Shown: positions 33,909-41,754 of the stretch, piece by piece | Position numbering within the stretch: the stretch's first letter is position 1 | How the letters are laid out: the number at the start of each line of letters is the position of its first letter | From: Oscillospiraceae bacterium | GTDB lineage: Bacteria > Bacillota > Clostridia > Oscillospirales > Ruminococcaceae | Length of the DNA stretch: 49,624 bases | Assembly (NCBI GenBank): GCA_009780025.1 | Contig: WRAV01000013.1 | Location: 1 to 49,624 of the forward strand | Direction of reading: 5' to 3' | Translations under genes and position numbers: made by a program | The notes under the pieces: model-generated | The model's input: only the letters and a program-made list of their open reading frames with translations | The model's database searches: none | Told to the model about the DNA's origin: nothing

Positions 33909-34684
33909 GCGAACCCTTGCTTTCCCTGCAAGATGTTTCGGTAGGCTATGGTTCTAAGGTTGTGGTCAGCGGCGTTAGCTTTCAAGTTCGTGCAGGGGAA
34001 TTTTGCGCCCTGCTCGGCCTCAACGGTTCAGGGAAGACCACCTTGCTCAAATCGGTCTGTGGTCTTCTGCCACTGCTAAGCGGAAGCTGCCTGGCAGGTG
34101 GTGTGGATTGCACCCAGCTAACCGAATATAGGCGGGCACGACATATCTCGTACATTCCACAGCGTCATAGCAAATTGCTGGGTGTCAGCGTTCTGGACGC
34201 CGTAATGATGGGACACTACTCCAAGCTAGGGGTGCTCGAGTATCCCACCCGCGAGAACAGGCAGGTGGCGTATGAGGCATTGGAAAAAATGAGCATGTCC
34301 CACCTGGCCGGCGAAGACTTCTCTCGGCTGAGCGAGGGGCAAAAGCAGATGGTCATTTTGGCGCGTACGCTGGTTCAGAGCACGCCTGTAACACTTATGG
34401 ACGAGCCGGACAGCGCCCTCGACTTCCTCAACCGCCGCAAAATGCTTGGCGTAGTACGCGGTCTAATCCACAGCGAAGGCAAAGCCGGTCTGGTGACGCT
34501 CCACGAGCCGGGGCTCGCAATTGAATACTGCGACTATCTGGTGTTGATTCACGGCGGCAAAGTCATAGCCGACCTGCGCCTGGCCACCGCCAGCCCAGCA
34601 GAGATTGAAGAATGCCTATCCCAAATTTACGGCAAAATAACTGCCTTAGAGCACAAGGGTAGATATGTCGTGCTCAGCGATTAG
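33905..34684 (+). CDS. ABC transporter ATP-binding protein, FecE/MolC type
   Basis: A 259-residue ATPase with Walker A GLNGSGKTT at 38-46, signature LSEGQKQMV (E in place of the usual second-position G), Walker B VTLMDEPDSALD, and LHEP where most FecE proteins have the H-loop THD. These departures are distinctive. It overlaps the previous stop by four bases and its 3' end runs 11 bases into the convergent mocA gene. Confidence 0.88.
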   Translation: MSEPLLSLQDVSVGYGSKVVVSGVSFQVRAGEFCALLGLNGSGKTTLLKSVCGLLPLLSGSCLAGGVDCTQLTEYRRARHISYIPQRHSKLLGVSVLDAVMMGHYSKLGVLEYPTRENRQVAYEALEKMSMSHLAGEDFSRLSEGQKQMVILARTLVQSTPVTLMDEPDSALDFLNRRKMLGVVRGLIHSEGKAGLVTLHEPGLAIEYCDYLVLIHGGKVIADLRLATASPAEIEECLSQIYGKITALEHKGRYVVLSD

Positions 34685-35267
34685 TATGTGTTGTCAGTTT
34701 ACTGTAGTCCTGGGGGCCGTCGATATCCGCGAAGTCTTCGGGGATATCCGTCTCAAATGCAAGGCAAACCTGTGGATGAGCTGCTCTCACCGCACGTCCT
34801 CCGGCATCCCCGGTTTGGGCAAGCAGTTCCTCGCGAAAGCTAGCGGGGAACAGTGTTGGTGAGCAGGGATTGCCTTCCACTGTTGGGTAGATAATCTTGC
34901 CCTGATTTGTTCTTGAAAGTTCAAAAAAAGGCAACAGAGCTGCGAGCTCAAGCCGGGGCTGATCGGCGTTCAGGAATAGATACCACTGCCCTGTAGCGGC
35001 CCCGAGCCCCAAACGCAGGCTCTCGCTCTGTCCGGCCTGGGGATTTTGGTTTAACACTGTTGCAATCCCGGCGGGCAAGCTTATTCCTTCGAGATGCCGA
35101 GGGCTGGTCACAAGGATTTTTTCCCGGCAGGGTAAGCTGTCAAGTAGGTTGATGGCGTGCTCAATCAGTGCCATGCCTTTGTACTCAAGTAACAGCTTAT
35201 CCCGGCTGCCCATCCGGCGGGAGAGCCCGGCCGCCAGCAGAATAGCGCTTATGTTTTCAACCGACAC
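34674..35267 (-). CDS. mocA: Molybdenum cofactor cytidylyltransferase-like protein (MocA family)
   Basis: A 197-residue nucleotidyltransferase with the fold signature AILLAAGLSRRMG (residues 8-20), K24 shortly after, NQNPQAGQSESLRLGL near 73-88, and NADQPRL near 97-103, in the position of the metal-binding aspartate. MocA attaches CMP to Mo-molybdopterin for xanthine-dehydrogenase-type enzymes. It is the only minus-strand gene in the catabolic region. GTG at 35267 is the start, behind a strong AGGAGGTGAG site. Its 3' end overlaps the importer ATPase gene, and it is divergent from yqeC with only 78 bases between. Confidence 0.8.
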   Translation of the reverse strand: MSVENISAILLAAGLSRRMGSRDKLLLEYKGMALIEHAINLLDSLPCREKILVTSPRHLEGISLPAGIATVLNQNPQAGQSESLRLGLGAATGQWYLFLNADQPRLELAALLPFFELSRTNQGKIIYPTVEGNPCSPTLFPASFREELLAQTGDAGGRAVRAAHPQVCLAFETDIPEDFADIDGPQDYSKLTTHTNR

Positions 35268-35345
35268 TCGCTCACCTCCTCAGTTACATTTTAGCGAAAG
35301 ACTGCGCGTTTGACAAGCGAATCATATATCTCGGTGGTGAAGGCA

Positions 35346-36011
35346 ATGCGGATTATAAACGCGCTAGATTTATCCTTCCCCAGTACCCTGGCGGTGATTG
35401 GATGCGGGGGTAAAACCTCGCTGATAAAGCTGCTCGCAAACAGTTGTCCAGGCAAACGAGTGCTTATCTCGCCTACGACCAAGATGTTTGCATTGTCTAC
35501 CCAGACTGCCGACTGTCGCGGAATTCTTAATTCGAAAACTGGCAAGCTTGAAGCCTTGCCGCCTGATGAGTTGGCCAAATTGGCCACTGAATACAACCTA
35601 ACGCTTCTCGAGGCGGACGGCTCCCGTTCGCTGCCTTGCAAAGGCTGGATGGACTGGGAGCCGATAGTGCCGCAGTACTGCACTCACACTGTCGGTGTGC
35701 TCACCATGAGTGCGCTGGGCAAAGCGGCAACCGGCGCCTGTGTCCACAACCTGCCACAGTTTTTAACGCTGACCGGCCTGCTCCAAGGCGATGAAATCAC
35801 TATCCAGGCGTTGCGGGAGATGGTCTGTGCGCCTGGTGGTATGTTCAAAAATAGTGTGGGCAGCCGGGTTCTTTTCGTCAACCAGATAGAGGATGAACTG
35901 GTTGCCGAAATCTCGATACGGTTTTTGCAATCGGTCAAAGAAAGATTTCCGGGCATGTTCACAAAGCTGCTGTTTGGCAGCGTACAAGGCGATATTTGTT
36001 GGGAGGTGTAA
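35346..36011 (+). CDS. yqeC: Selenium-dependent hydroxylase accessory protein YqeC
   Basis: A 221-residue P-loop protein with the variant GCGGKTS (residues 19-25), a TTKM segment, LLEADGSRSLPCKG near 95-108, and the general plan of the YqeC family. Together with YqeB it marks genomes whose molybdenum hydroxylases carry a labile selenium cofactor; that link is from published comparative genomics and is not shown by the sequence. The start at 35346 follows GGTGGTGAAGG. The stop lies just before the yqeB start. Confidence 0.85.
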   Translation: MRIINALDLSFPSTLAVIGCGGKTSLIKLLANSCPGKRVLISPTTKMFALSTQTADCRGILNSKTGKLEALPPDELAKLATEYNLTLLEADGSRSLPCKGWMDWEPIVPQYCTHTVGVLTMSALGKAATGACVHNLPQFLTLTGLLQGDEITIQALREMVCAPGGMFKNSVGSRVLFVNQIEDELVAEISIRFLQSVKERFPGMFTKLLFGSVQGDICWEV

Positions 36012-36013
36012 CA

Positions 36014-36823
36014 GTGGTGTTTGCGCAAAGAATTATAGTCCGAGGCGGCGGCGATCTGGCTACAGGAGTGGTGCAGAAATTTTACCGCGCCGGCTTTCCT
36101 GTAGTTGTGCTCGAGGTAGCAGCACCCAGCGCAATCCGCCGCACGGTGGCTCTTTGCGAAGCGGCTTACGACGGTATTGCACAGGTCGAAGACGTCATCT
36201 GCCAAAAAGTCAGCGGCCCGGGCAAGCTAGAGGACTGCTGGAACGCTGGGCGGGTTCCCCTGCTTATTGACCCAGATGGCGCCATCATCCGCGAAATTAA
36301 ACCCAGCGCTGTAATCGACGCGATCCTCGCCAAACGAAACACAGGCACGAACATGGCAATGGCCGAGATGACCATAGCTCTTGGTCCGGGTTTCCTGGCA
36401 GGAAAAGACGTAACTGCCGTAATCGAAACCATGCGCGGCCACGACCTCGGCAGACTGATTTTACAGGGCCATGCACAGCCGAATACAGGCGTCCCCGGTG
36501 AGATAGGCGGCAAGAGCACCCAGCGGGTACTGCGTGCCCCGGCCCATGGAGTTGTAACTGCCCACAAGCGGATAGGTGAAGTCGCAGAGCGAGGCGAGGT
36601 TGTCTTTGCCGTTGATGAACAAGAGGTGCACGCGCCCTTCACTGGTCTGGTGCGCGGAATGCTCCGCGATGGTATGGAAGTCCCACAGGGGATGAAGACC
36701 GCCGATATCGACCCACGTACAGACATTGACGTAAGCACAATCTCCGACAAAGCGCGGTGCCTTGGCGGTGCGGTGCTCGAAGCATACCTATATCTTCGCA
36801 ACCAAAAGGAGGCCCCACGATGA
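36014..36823 (+). CDS. yqeB: Selenium-dependent molybdenum hydroxylase system protein YqeB
   Basis: A 269-residue protein of the EF2563/YqeB family. It begins at a GTG (36014) seven bases after GGAGG, with a nucleotide-binding-like motif VRGGGDLATG (residues 9-18). The central TNMAMAEMTIALGPGF and the C-terminal GVVTAHKRIGEVAERGEVVF/VHAPFTGLVRG segment are familiar from the family. It acts in maturation of Mo hydroxylases, most likely in selenium incorporation. It overlaps xdhC by four bases (ATGA), so yqeC-yqeB-xdhC form one operon. Confidence 0.88.
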   Translation: MVFAQRIIVRGGGDLATGVVQKFYRAGFPVVVLEVAAPSAIRRTVALCEAAYDGIAQVEDVICQKVSGPGKLEDCWNAGRVPLLIDPDGAIIREIKPSAVIDAILAKRNTGTNMAMAEMTIALGPGFLAGKDVTAVIETMRGHDLGRLILQGHAQPNTGVPGEIGGKSTQRVLRAPAHGVVTAHKRIGEVAERGEVVFAVDEQEVHAPFTGLVRGMLRDGMEVPQGMKTADIDPRTDIDVSTISDKARCLGGAVLEAYLYLRNQKEAPR

Positions 36824-37602
36824 TACAGAATGTTCTGGCCTTTGCGGCCCAAAAAACCGGAGAGGGCGAAAAGGTCGCCCTTATTACAGTGACCGCAACC
36901 AGCGGCAGTTCACCCGCCAGTGCCGGACAGGTTATGGCTGTTCTTACCGACGGCACCACTGCAGGCACGGTCGGCGGCGGGGCTTCGGAGTACCGTCTGA
37001 TCAAGCAGGCGGTGCAGGCTATCAAGGACGGCACTGGCGTATTTGAGTTCTCATTCAACCACACAGACGAAGGCATGGCCTGCGGCGGAAGTCTCAGTGG
37101 CATTGGAAACGTGCTTGGCAGCCAGGCAAACATAGCAGTTTTTGGCGGTGGGCATGTCGCCCAGAGCTTTGCCAAAGTCGCGGCGCTCACCGGGTTTAAC
37201 GTCAGGATAATCGAGGACCGCGAGGAGTTTGCTAATTACTTCGAAGACGCAAGCTATATCGTCTGCACTCCGGATAAGTACGAAGAAGTGGGCGCGCTCG
37301 CCGGCTGCGACTACGCCGTCATCTGCACAAGGGGGCATTACACCGACACCGACGCCCTTCGATACTGCTTGACAAAACCGCTAAAGTACCTGGGCATGAT
37401 AGGCAGCGCCAGAAAAACAGCCGCAGTGCTGGAAATACTGCGGGAAGAAGGCGTGTCGGATGAAGTGCGTGAGCGGGTCTTTGCACCGATAGGTTTAGAC
37501 GTAGCAAGCGGGGCTCCCGCCGAGATTGCCATTTCGATAATGGCTGAAATTCTGTTGGTTAAGAACGGCGGCAAGCCGGCGCATAAACGGGCGGATATAT
37601 AG
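36820..37602 (+). CDS. xdhC: XdhC-family molybdenum hydroxylase maturation protein
   Basis: A 260-residue XdhC/CoxI protein. The N-terminal XdhC_CoxI domain has SGSSPASAGQVMAV and GGGASE; the C-terminal Rossmann part has FGGGHVAQSFAKVAALTGFNVRIIEDREEF. XdhC binds sulfurated Mo cofactor and inserts it into the hydroxylase. ATG at 36820 follows AAGGAGG. With mocA and YqeB/YqeC it completes a dedicated maturation set for the hydroxylase at 15-18.7 kb. Confidence 0.88.
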   Translation: MIQNVLAFAAQKTGEGEKVALITVTATSGSSPASAGQVMAVLTDGTTAGTVGGGASEYRLIKQAVQAIKDGTGVFEFSFNHTDEGMACGGSLSGIGNVLGSQANIAVFGGGHVAQSFAKVAALTGFNVRIIEDREEFANYFEDASYIVCTPDKYEEVGALAGCDYAVICTRGHYTDTDALRYCLTKPLKYLGMIGSARKTAAVLEILREEGVSDEVRERVFAPIGLDVASGAPAEIAISIMAEILLVKNGGKPAHKRADI

Positions 37603-37902
37603 CTGACAAACCTCAAGGTTGTCACAAGAGTTGCAAGGGTTTGTGTAGGGCGCGGCGACCCGACGCGCTGTTTAGCCAATGTCAAGTTCAATAACTAAGG
37701 TCTTAAGGTCAAGGGCTTAATATGAAATCACCTGCGGTACACTATCCTCGCCCGCAGGCGAATTAAAACTCAGACCTTGATCTTGAACTTAAGCCCCTGA
37801 CCTCAAAGACCTTAAGCCTAAAATCTTAAGTCTAAAAAACACCCACTCCTTGGAACAGCTTTCGAAGTCCATTTACTATAAATTGCGAAAGGGTGAACTG
37901 AC
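37603..37902 (+). other. 300-base gap with a long nested inverted repeat
   Basis: The gap after xdhC holds the repeat at 37697-37813 and little else. A run of CTTAAG-containing words (near 37788, 37810 and 37825) makes the 3' half look repetitive. The ribosome site AAAGGGTG is near its end. No promoter is clear. Confidence 0.5.
37697..37813. repeat. Long imperfect inverted repeat with inner hairpin
   Basis: Left arm 37697-37720 and right arm 37789-37813 are complementary except for two mismatches and one extra base (outermost AAGGTCTT/AAGACCTT, innermost GGGCTTAA/TTAAGCCC). The loop contains a second perfect stem, CCTGCGG (37731-37737) with CCGCAGG (37752-37758). It may be a small miniature element or a leader or terminator structure between xdhC and the TIM-barrel gene. 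Confidence 0.6.
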
Positions 37903-38730
37903 TTGAAATTCGACAGAAAAACTGTACTGGAACGCCTGAGGGCGCAGGTGGCTGCAGGCAAGCCAATTGTCGGCGCGGGTGCGGGCACAGGCCTTTCGGC
38001 TAAATGTGCCGAGGCTGGCGGTGCAGACCTGGTCATAATTTACAACTCCGGGCGGTTCCGTATGGACGGGCGCGGTTCTTTGGCTGGACTGATGTGTTAC
38101 GGCAACGCAAACGACATCGTCATCGATATGGCCAGGCAGGTGCTCACGATTGTCAAAGACACTCCCGTTATCGCGGGTGTTTGCGGCACCGACCCCACCC
38201 ACATCATGGAGCGGCTCTTGTTACAACTGCGCGACATCGGCTTTGCCGGCGTTATAAACTTCCCGACTGTGGGGCTCTGCGACGGTATATTCCGCCAAAA
38301 CCTCGAAGAAACAGGCATGAGCTTTTCGTTGGAAGTAGATATGATCCGACAAGCACACGAGCTGGACATCTTCACTATGCCGTATGTATTTACCGTGGAA
38401 GAGGGGGTCGCCATGGCCAAGGCCGGCGCGGACATGCTGGTTACCCACATGGGCCTGACCACTAAGGGCGCAATTGGCGCCAAGACTGCAAAAACGTTGG
38501 AAGAGTGCGCGACGCTTACCCAGGCAATCCGCGACGCGGCGGTAAGGATCAACCCGGAGATAATCGTCATCTGCCACGGTGGCCCAATCTCAGAGCCGGA
38601 GGACACAAAGTATATGCTCGAGAATACCCACGATATAGTAGGCTTTGTCGGGGCCTCGAGCATGGAGCGCCTGCCCACCGAGATTGCCATCACCAAGCAG
38701 GTAGAGAGCTTCAAGGCGCTAAAACTCTAA
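37903..38730 (+). CDS. PEP-hydrolase-family TIM-barrel protein (Tm-1 C-terminal-like)
   Basis: A 275-residue predicted TIM barrel of the PF09370 family (COG5564). Visible family pattern includes [33 protein letters not shown], the GVCGTDPTH region and [13 protein letters not shown]. It corresponds to the C-terminal half of Tm-1-like proteins, whose N-terminal half is the UPF0261 domain. The matching UPF0261 protein is encoded 14.8 kb upstream at 21869. The start is TTG at 37903, nine bases after AAAGGGTG. Catalytic role unknown; members are annotated as PEP hydrolase-like or signal transduction proteins on weak grounds. Confidence 0.82.
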   Translation: MKFDRKTVLERLRAQVAAGKPIVGAGAGTGLSAKCAEAGGADLVIIYNSGRFRMDGRGSLAGLMCYGNANDIVIDMARQVLTIVKDTPVIAGVCGTDPTHIMERLLLQLRDIGFAGVINFPTVGLCDGIFRQNLEETGMSFSLEVDMIRQAHELDIFTMPYVFTVEEGVAMAKAGADMLVTHMGLTTKGAIGAKTAKTLEECATLTQAIRDAAVRINPEIIVICHGGPISEPEDTKYMLENTHDIVGFVGASSMERLPTEIAITKQVESFKALKL

Positions 38731-38888
38731 AATATCTGTAATGATTGTGGCCATAATTCAGGTTATATAAGTGTTCGACTTTATCGTACTATGATTCGCT
38801 ATCCCTCTGCTGTTGGGGATTTTTCCAGCAGTCTAGTGAGCTGGTTCTTTGAGGTGTCTTTCCGTCTCTTCAACCAAGGAGGTTTTAC

Positions 38889-40256
38889 GTGAAACTTGTA
38901 GTTATTGGTGGCGGCGGTGTGCGCTCTATGTTTCTGGCGAAAAGCCTTGTCCAGCGTGCCAGGGTTTGCAACATCCGCGAGATTGTGTTTATGGACACAG
39001 ATATCGAGCAGCTTGGCATCTACAGCAAGATGGCCCGACAGGTGGCTGCGCAAATAGACCCATCCGTAAAGTTTTGGCTAACACCGGACGCCAAAGCAGC
39101 GGTTACAGACGCGGATTACATCATAACAACTATCCGGGTAGGCGGCAACGAGGCGCGGGTGGGAGACGAGCGGATTGCCCTCTCTCATGGTGTGCTGGGA
39201 CAGGAGACTACTGGCGCCGCCGGTTTTTCATACGCTATGCGCTCGGTGCCTGTTTTGGTGGAGTACTGCGAACTCATACGCTGCTACTCGAAGCCCGGTG
39301 TGGTAATGTTGAACTTTACCAACCCAGCCGGCGTGGTTTCTCAGACCCTGCTAGACCTCGGCTACGACTTTGCACTAGGCGTTTGCGATGCGCCCAGCGG
39401 GCTGCTCCACGATATAGCGCGGCTCTACGGTGCGGCCCCCGACGACGTTGTCGGGCGGTGCTTTGGCCTCAACCACCTATCGTTTTTCGACAGCGTGCAA
39501 ATTGAGGGCAAAGAGCGGCTGCGGGAGCTTATTGAAGACGACTGGCTCTACACACACACCGAGATGAAACACTTTGACAAAGACCTAGTTCAGCGAATGG
39601 GTCTGCTCCTTAACGAATACCTATACTACTACTTTTACCCAGAGGTTGCGATAAACAACGTTCTCGCCGCCGGGGTGACTCGGGGAGAAGTTATACGCGA
39701 CATTAACATTGGGATGAACAAAGAACTCTCCGGTATGGACATCGAAAAAGATTTTGAGCGCTGCCTCGCTGTTTTTGAAAAGTGGTACGGCAAGCGCGAG
39801 GCGGCGTACATGCAGGGCGAGACAGGCAAGGCGCCCCACAAGCCGCCATTCAAGTTCGACATCAACTCTAAAGCTGTAGGCGGCTATGCCGGGGTGGCGC
39901 TGAAGTACATCGAGGCTGTGCAGTCGGGCAAGGCGGCTAAGATGATTCTCTGCGTGCGCGGCAACGGCGCTCTGCCCGGGCTGCTCGACACTGATGTGGT
40001 GGAGGTATCCTGCACTATCGCGGGGTCCGGATTTACCACGGACAAGTTTGCACGGATTGACGAGATCCCCATGGAGCTGATTCGGCGGGTTAAGATGTAC
40101 GAGCGCCTGGCCTCCAGAGCAATCCGAAAAAAGAGCAAGAGCGTGGCCGTCGACTGCTTGATGATGCACCCGCTTGTGGGCTCCTACTCCCGCGCCAAAA
40201 GCCTGTGTGAGGCCTACTTAGAGCACAATAAAGACTACACCGTAGACTGGACATAA
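38889..40256 (+). CDS. Family GH4 6-phospho-glycosidase
   Basis: A 455-residue NAD- and metal-dependent glycosidase of family 4, which acts through C3 oxidation and elimination. The Rossmann motif is GGGGVRS (7-13), NFTNPAG is at 142-148, the metal-ligand cysteine is C166 in GVCDAP, and the metal-ligand histidine is H196 in GLNHLS. GH4 members hydrolyse 6-phospho-alpha- or beta-glucosides and galacturonides; specificity cannot be set here. No PTS gene is present in the window to supply a phosphorylated glycoside, so substrate could come from an elsewhere-encoded system or be non-phosphorylated. The start is GTG at 38889 with AAGGAGG upstream. Confidence 0.85.
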   Translation: MKLVVIGGGGVRSMFLAKSLVQRARVCNIREIVFMDTDIEQLGIYSKMARQVAAQIDPSVKFWLTPDAKAAVTDADYIITTIRVGGNEARVGDERIALSHGVLGQETTGAAGFSYAMRSVPVLVEYCELIRCYSKPGVVMLNFTNPAGVVSQTLLDLGYDFALGVCDAPSGLLHDIARLYGAAPDDVVGRCFGLNHLSFFDSVQIEGKERLRELIEDDWLYTHTEMKHFDKDLVQRMGLLLNEYLYYYFYPEVAINNVLAAGVTRGEVIRDINIGMNKELSGMDIEKDFERCLAVFEKWYGKREAAYMQGETGKAPHKPPFKFDINSKAVGGYAGVALKYIEAVQSGKAAKMILCVRGNGALPGLLDTDVVEVSCTIAGSGFTTDKFARIDEIPMELIRRVKMYERLASRAIRKKSKSVAVDCLMMHPLVGSYSRAKSLCEAYLEHNKDYTVDWT

Positions 40257-40344
40257 GATTCGCTTTAGGGGCGGGCTGATTACTATATGTCCAATCCTGA
40301 TGACAAGCACAGACTAGACAGCACCCCCTTGGAGGTAAAAGCTA

Positions 40345-41454
40345 ATGGCAGGCATTTCTCTGCGAAATATTTACAAGGTATACCCGGGCGATGTGACCGC
40401 CGTCAACGATTTTAACCTGGAAATAGAAGACAAGGAGTTCATCATCCTGGTTGGTCCGTCTGGCTGCGGGAAGTCCACCACCCTGCGGATGATCGCGGGG
40501 CTGGAGGAGATCACCAAAGGCGAGCTCTACATCGGAGACCAGCTGGTCAACGACGTCGAGCCCAAAAACCGGGACATCGCCATGGTCTTCCAAAACTACG
40601 CGCTCTACCCGCACATGAGCGTCTACAAAAACATGGCTTTCGGCCTAAGAATGCGCAAGATGCCGAAGGATGAGATTGACGAGAAGGTCAGGGAGGCAGC
40701 GAGAATCCTGGATATTGAGGAGCTGCTCGAGCGCAAGCCCAAGGCGCTTTCCGGCGGGCAGCGGCAGCGGGTGGCTCTCGGGCGAGCCATGGTGCGCGAC
40801 CCCGCCGTCTTTCTGCTGGACGAGCCGCTCTCCAACCTGGATGCCAAGCTGCGCACCTCCATGCGCACAGAGCTCACCAAGCTGCACAAAAGGCTGGGCA
40901 CCACCTTTGTCTACGTTACCCACGACCAGATTGAAGCCATGACCATGGCCGACCGCATCGTGGTTATGCACGACGGCTTTATCCAACAGGTGGATACGCC
41001 GCAGAACCTTTACGACAGGCCCCAGAACCTATTTGTCGCCGGCTTTATCGGCACCCCACCCATGAATTTTCTTGAGAGCGTGATTGTCAAAGTCGGTGAG
41101 CGCTACGTTGCCCGGGTTGGTGACGCCGATCTGCCACTGCTCCCAGACCGTCTCTCTTACGACAAGGTTGTGCCTTATGAGGGCAAGGATGTCGTTGTCG
41201 GTGTCCGTCCAGAGAATCTGCACCTGGACCCTGCCTACCTGAACCTGCCCACCACCGGTGTGCTGGACGCTGGTGTAGACTTGGCCGAGCTCATGGGCTC
41301 TGAAATTTACGTATACGCCAGGAGTGGCGAGACGAGCTTTATTGCCAAAGTTCCGCCGCAGTTGGGCGTGGAGAGCGGTGCTAAGATTAAAGTTGCGGTG
41401 GACTGTAACAAAACCCACCTATTTGATAAAGAGACGCAGCATGTGATTGTTTAG
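40345..41454 (+). CDS. Sugar ABC transporter ATPase, MsmX/UgpC type
   Basis: A 369-residue ATPase with Walker A GPSGCGKST at 37-45, Q-loop VFQNYALYPH, signature LSGGQRQR at 135-142, Walker B FLLDEP near 156-161, and a C-terminal regulatory TOBE-like domain (about 240-369). MsmX-type ATPases often serve several carbohydrate importers whose other parts lie elsewhere, and no matching permeases are here. Ribosome site TGGAGGT. It closes the catabolic region and is followed by a strong terminator. Confidence 0.9.
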   Translation: MAGISLRNIYKVYPGDVTAVNDFNLEIEDKEFIILVGPSGCGKSTTLRMIAGLEEITKGELYIGDQLVNDVEPKNRDIAMVFQNYALYPHMSVYKNMAFGLRMRKMPKDEIDEKVREAARILDIEELLERKPKALSGGQRQRVALGRAMVRDPAVFLLDEPLSNLDAKLRTSMRTELTKLHKRLGTTFVYVTHDQIEAMTMADRIVVMHDGFIQQVDTPQNLYDRPQNLFVAGFIGTPPMNFLESVIVKVGERYVARVGDADLPLLPDRLSYDKVVPYEGKDVVVGVRPENLHLDPAYLNLPTTGVLDAGVDLAELMGSEIYVYARSGETSFIAKVPPQLGVESGAKIKVAVDCNKTHLFDKETQHVIV

Positions 41455-41461
41455 CGCCGGC

Positions 41462-41496
41462 GCAAACGCCGCCCATATGGGCGGCGTTTGCTTATT
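41462..41496 (+). terminator. Terminator after the MsmX-type ATPase gene
   Basis: A 30-base perfect palindrome (41462-41491) of GCAAACGCCGCC and its complement around CATATG, followed by a short T-rich run (TTATT). It directly follows the stop codon. Confidence 0.88.
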
Positions 41497-41534
41497 AGCA
41501 AGGGGTATGCCCGGTGGCTTTTTCCGCGAAACTT

Positions 41535-41563
41535 GCCAACTGTTGGCGGACATGCTATACTCT
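41535..41563 (+). promoter_or_regulatory. Promoter of the Na/Pi cotransporter gene
   Basis: TTGCCA (41535-41540), 17 bases, TATACT (41558-41563); leader of about 185 bases. Confidence 0.65.
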
Positions 41564-41754
41564 ATACTGTCAATTTTTGCGAAAAATTATATTTCCCGGG
41601 AAGTTGTTATCGAACACATGCGTTTTCCGCGCTTGTGTATGCCTCCATCAGGCAGCGATAGATAGAAAATCAACCTAGCGCTACCTGCGTACGAGATAGT
41701 AGTATCGGTAGTAAACCATAAACAGATATTTAAATTCGGAGGAGAAATTTAGGT

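Larger units (their letters stand above)
41455..41754 (+). other. 300-base gap with terminator and promoter
   Basis: The stretch contains the terminator at 41462-41496 and the promoter at 41535-41563, then about 190 bases with no recognisable gene or RNA before the transporter start. The leader ends with a strong GGAGGAG ribosome site. Confidence 0.5.
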
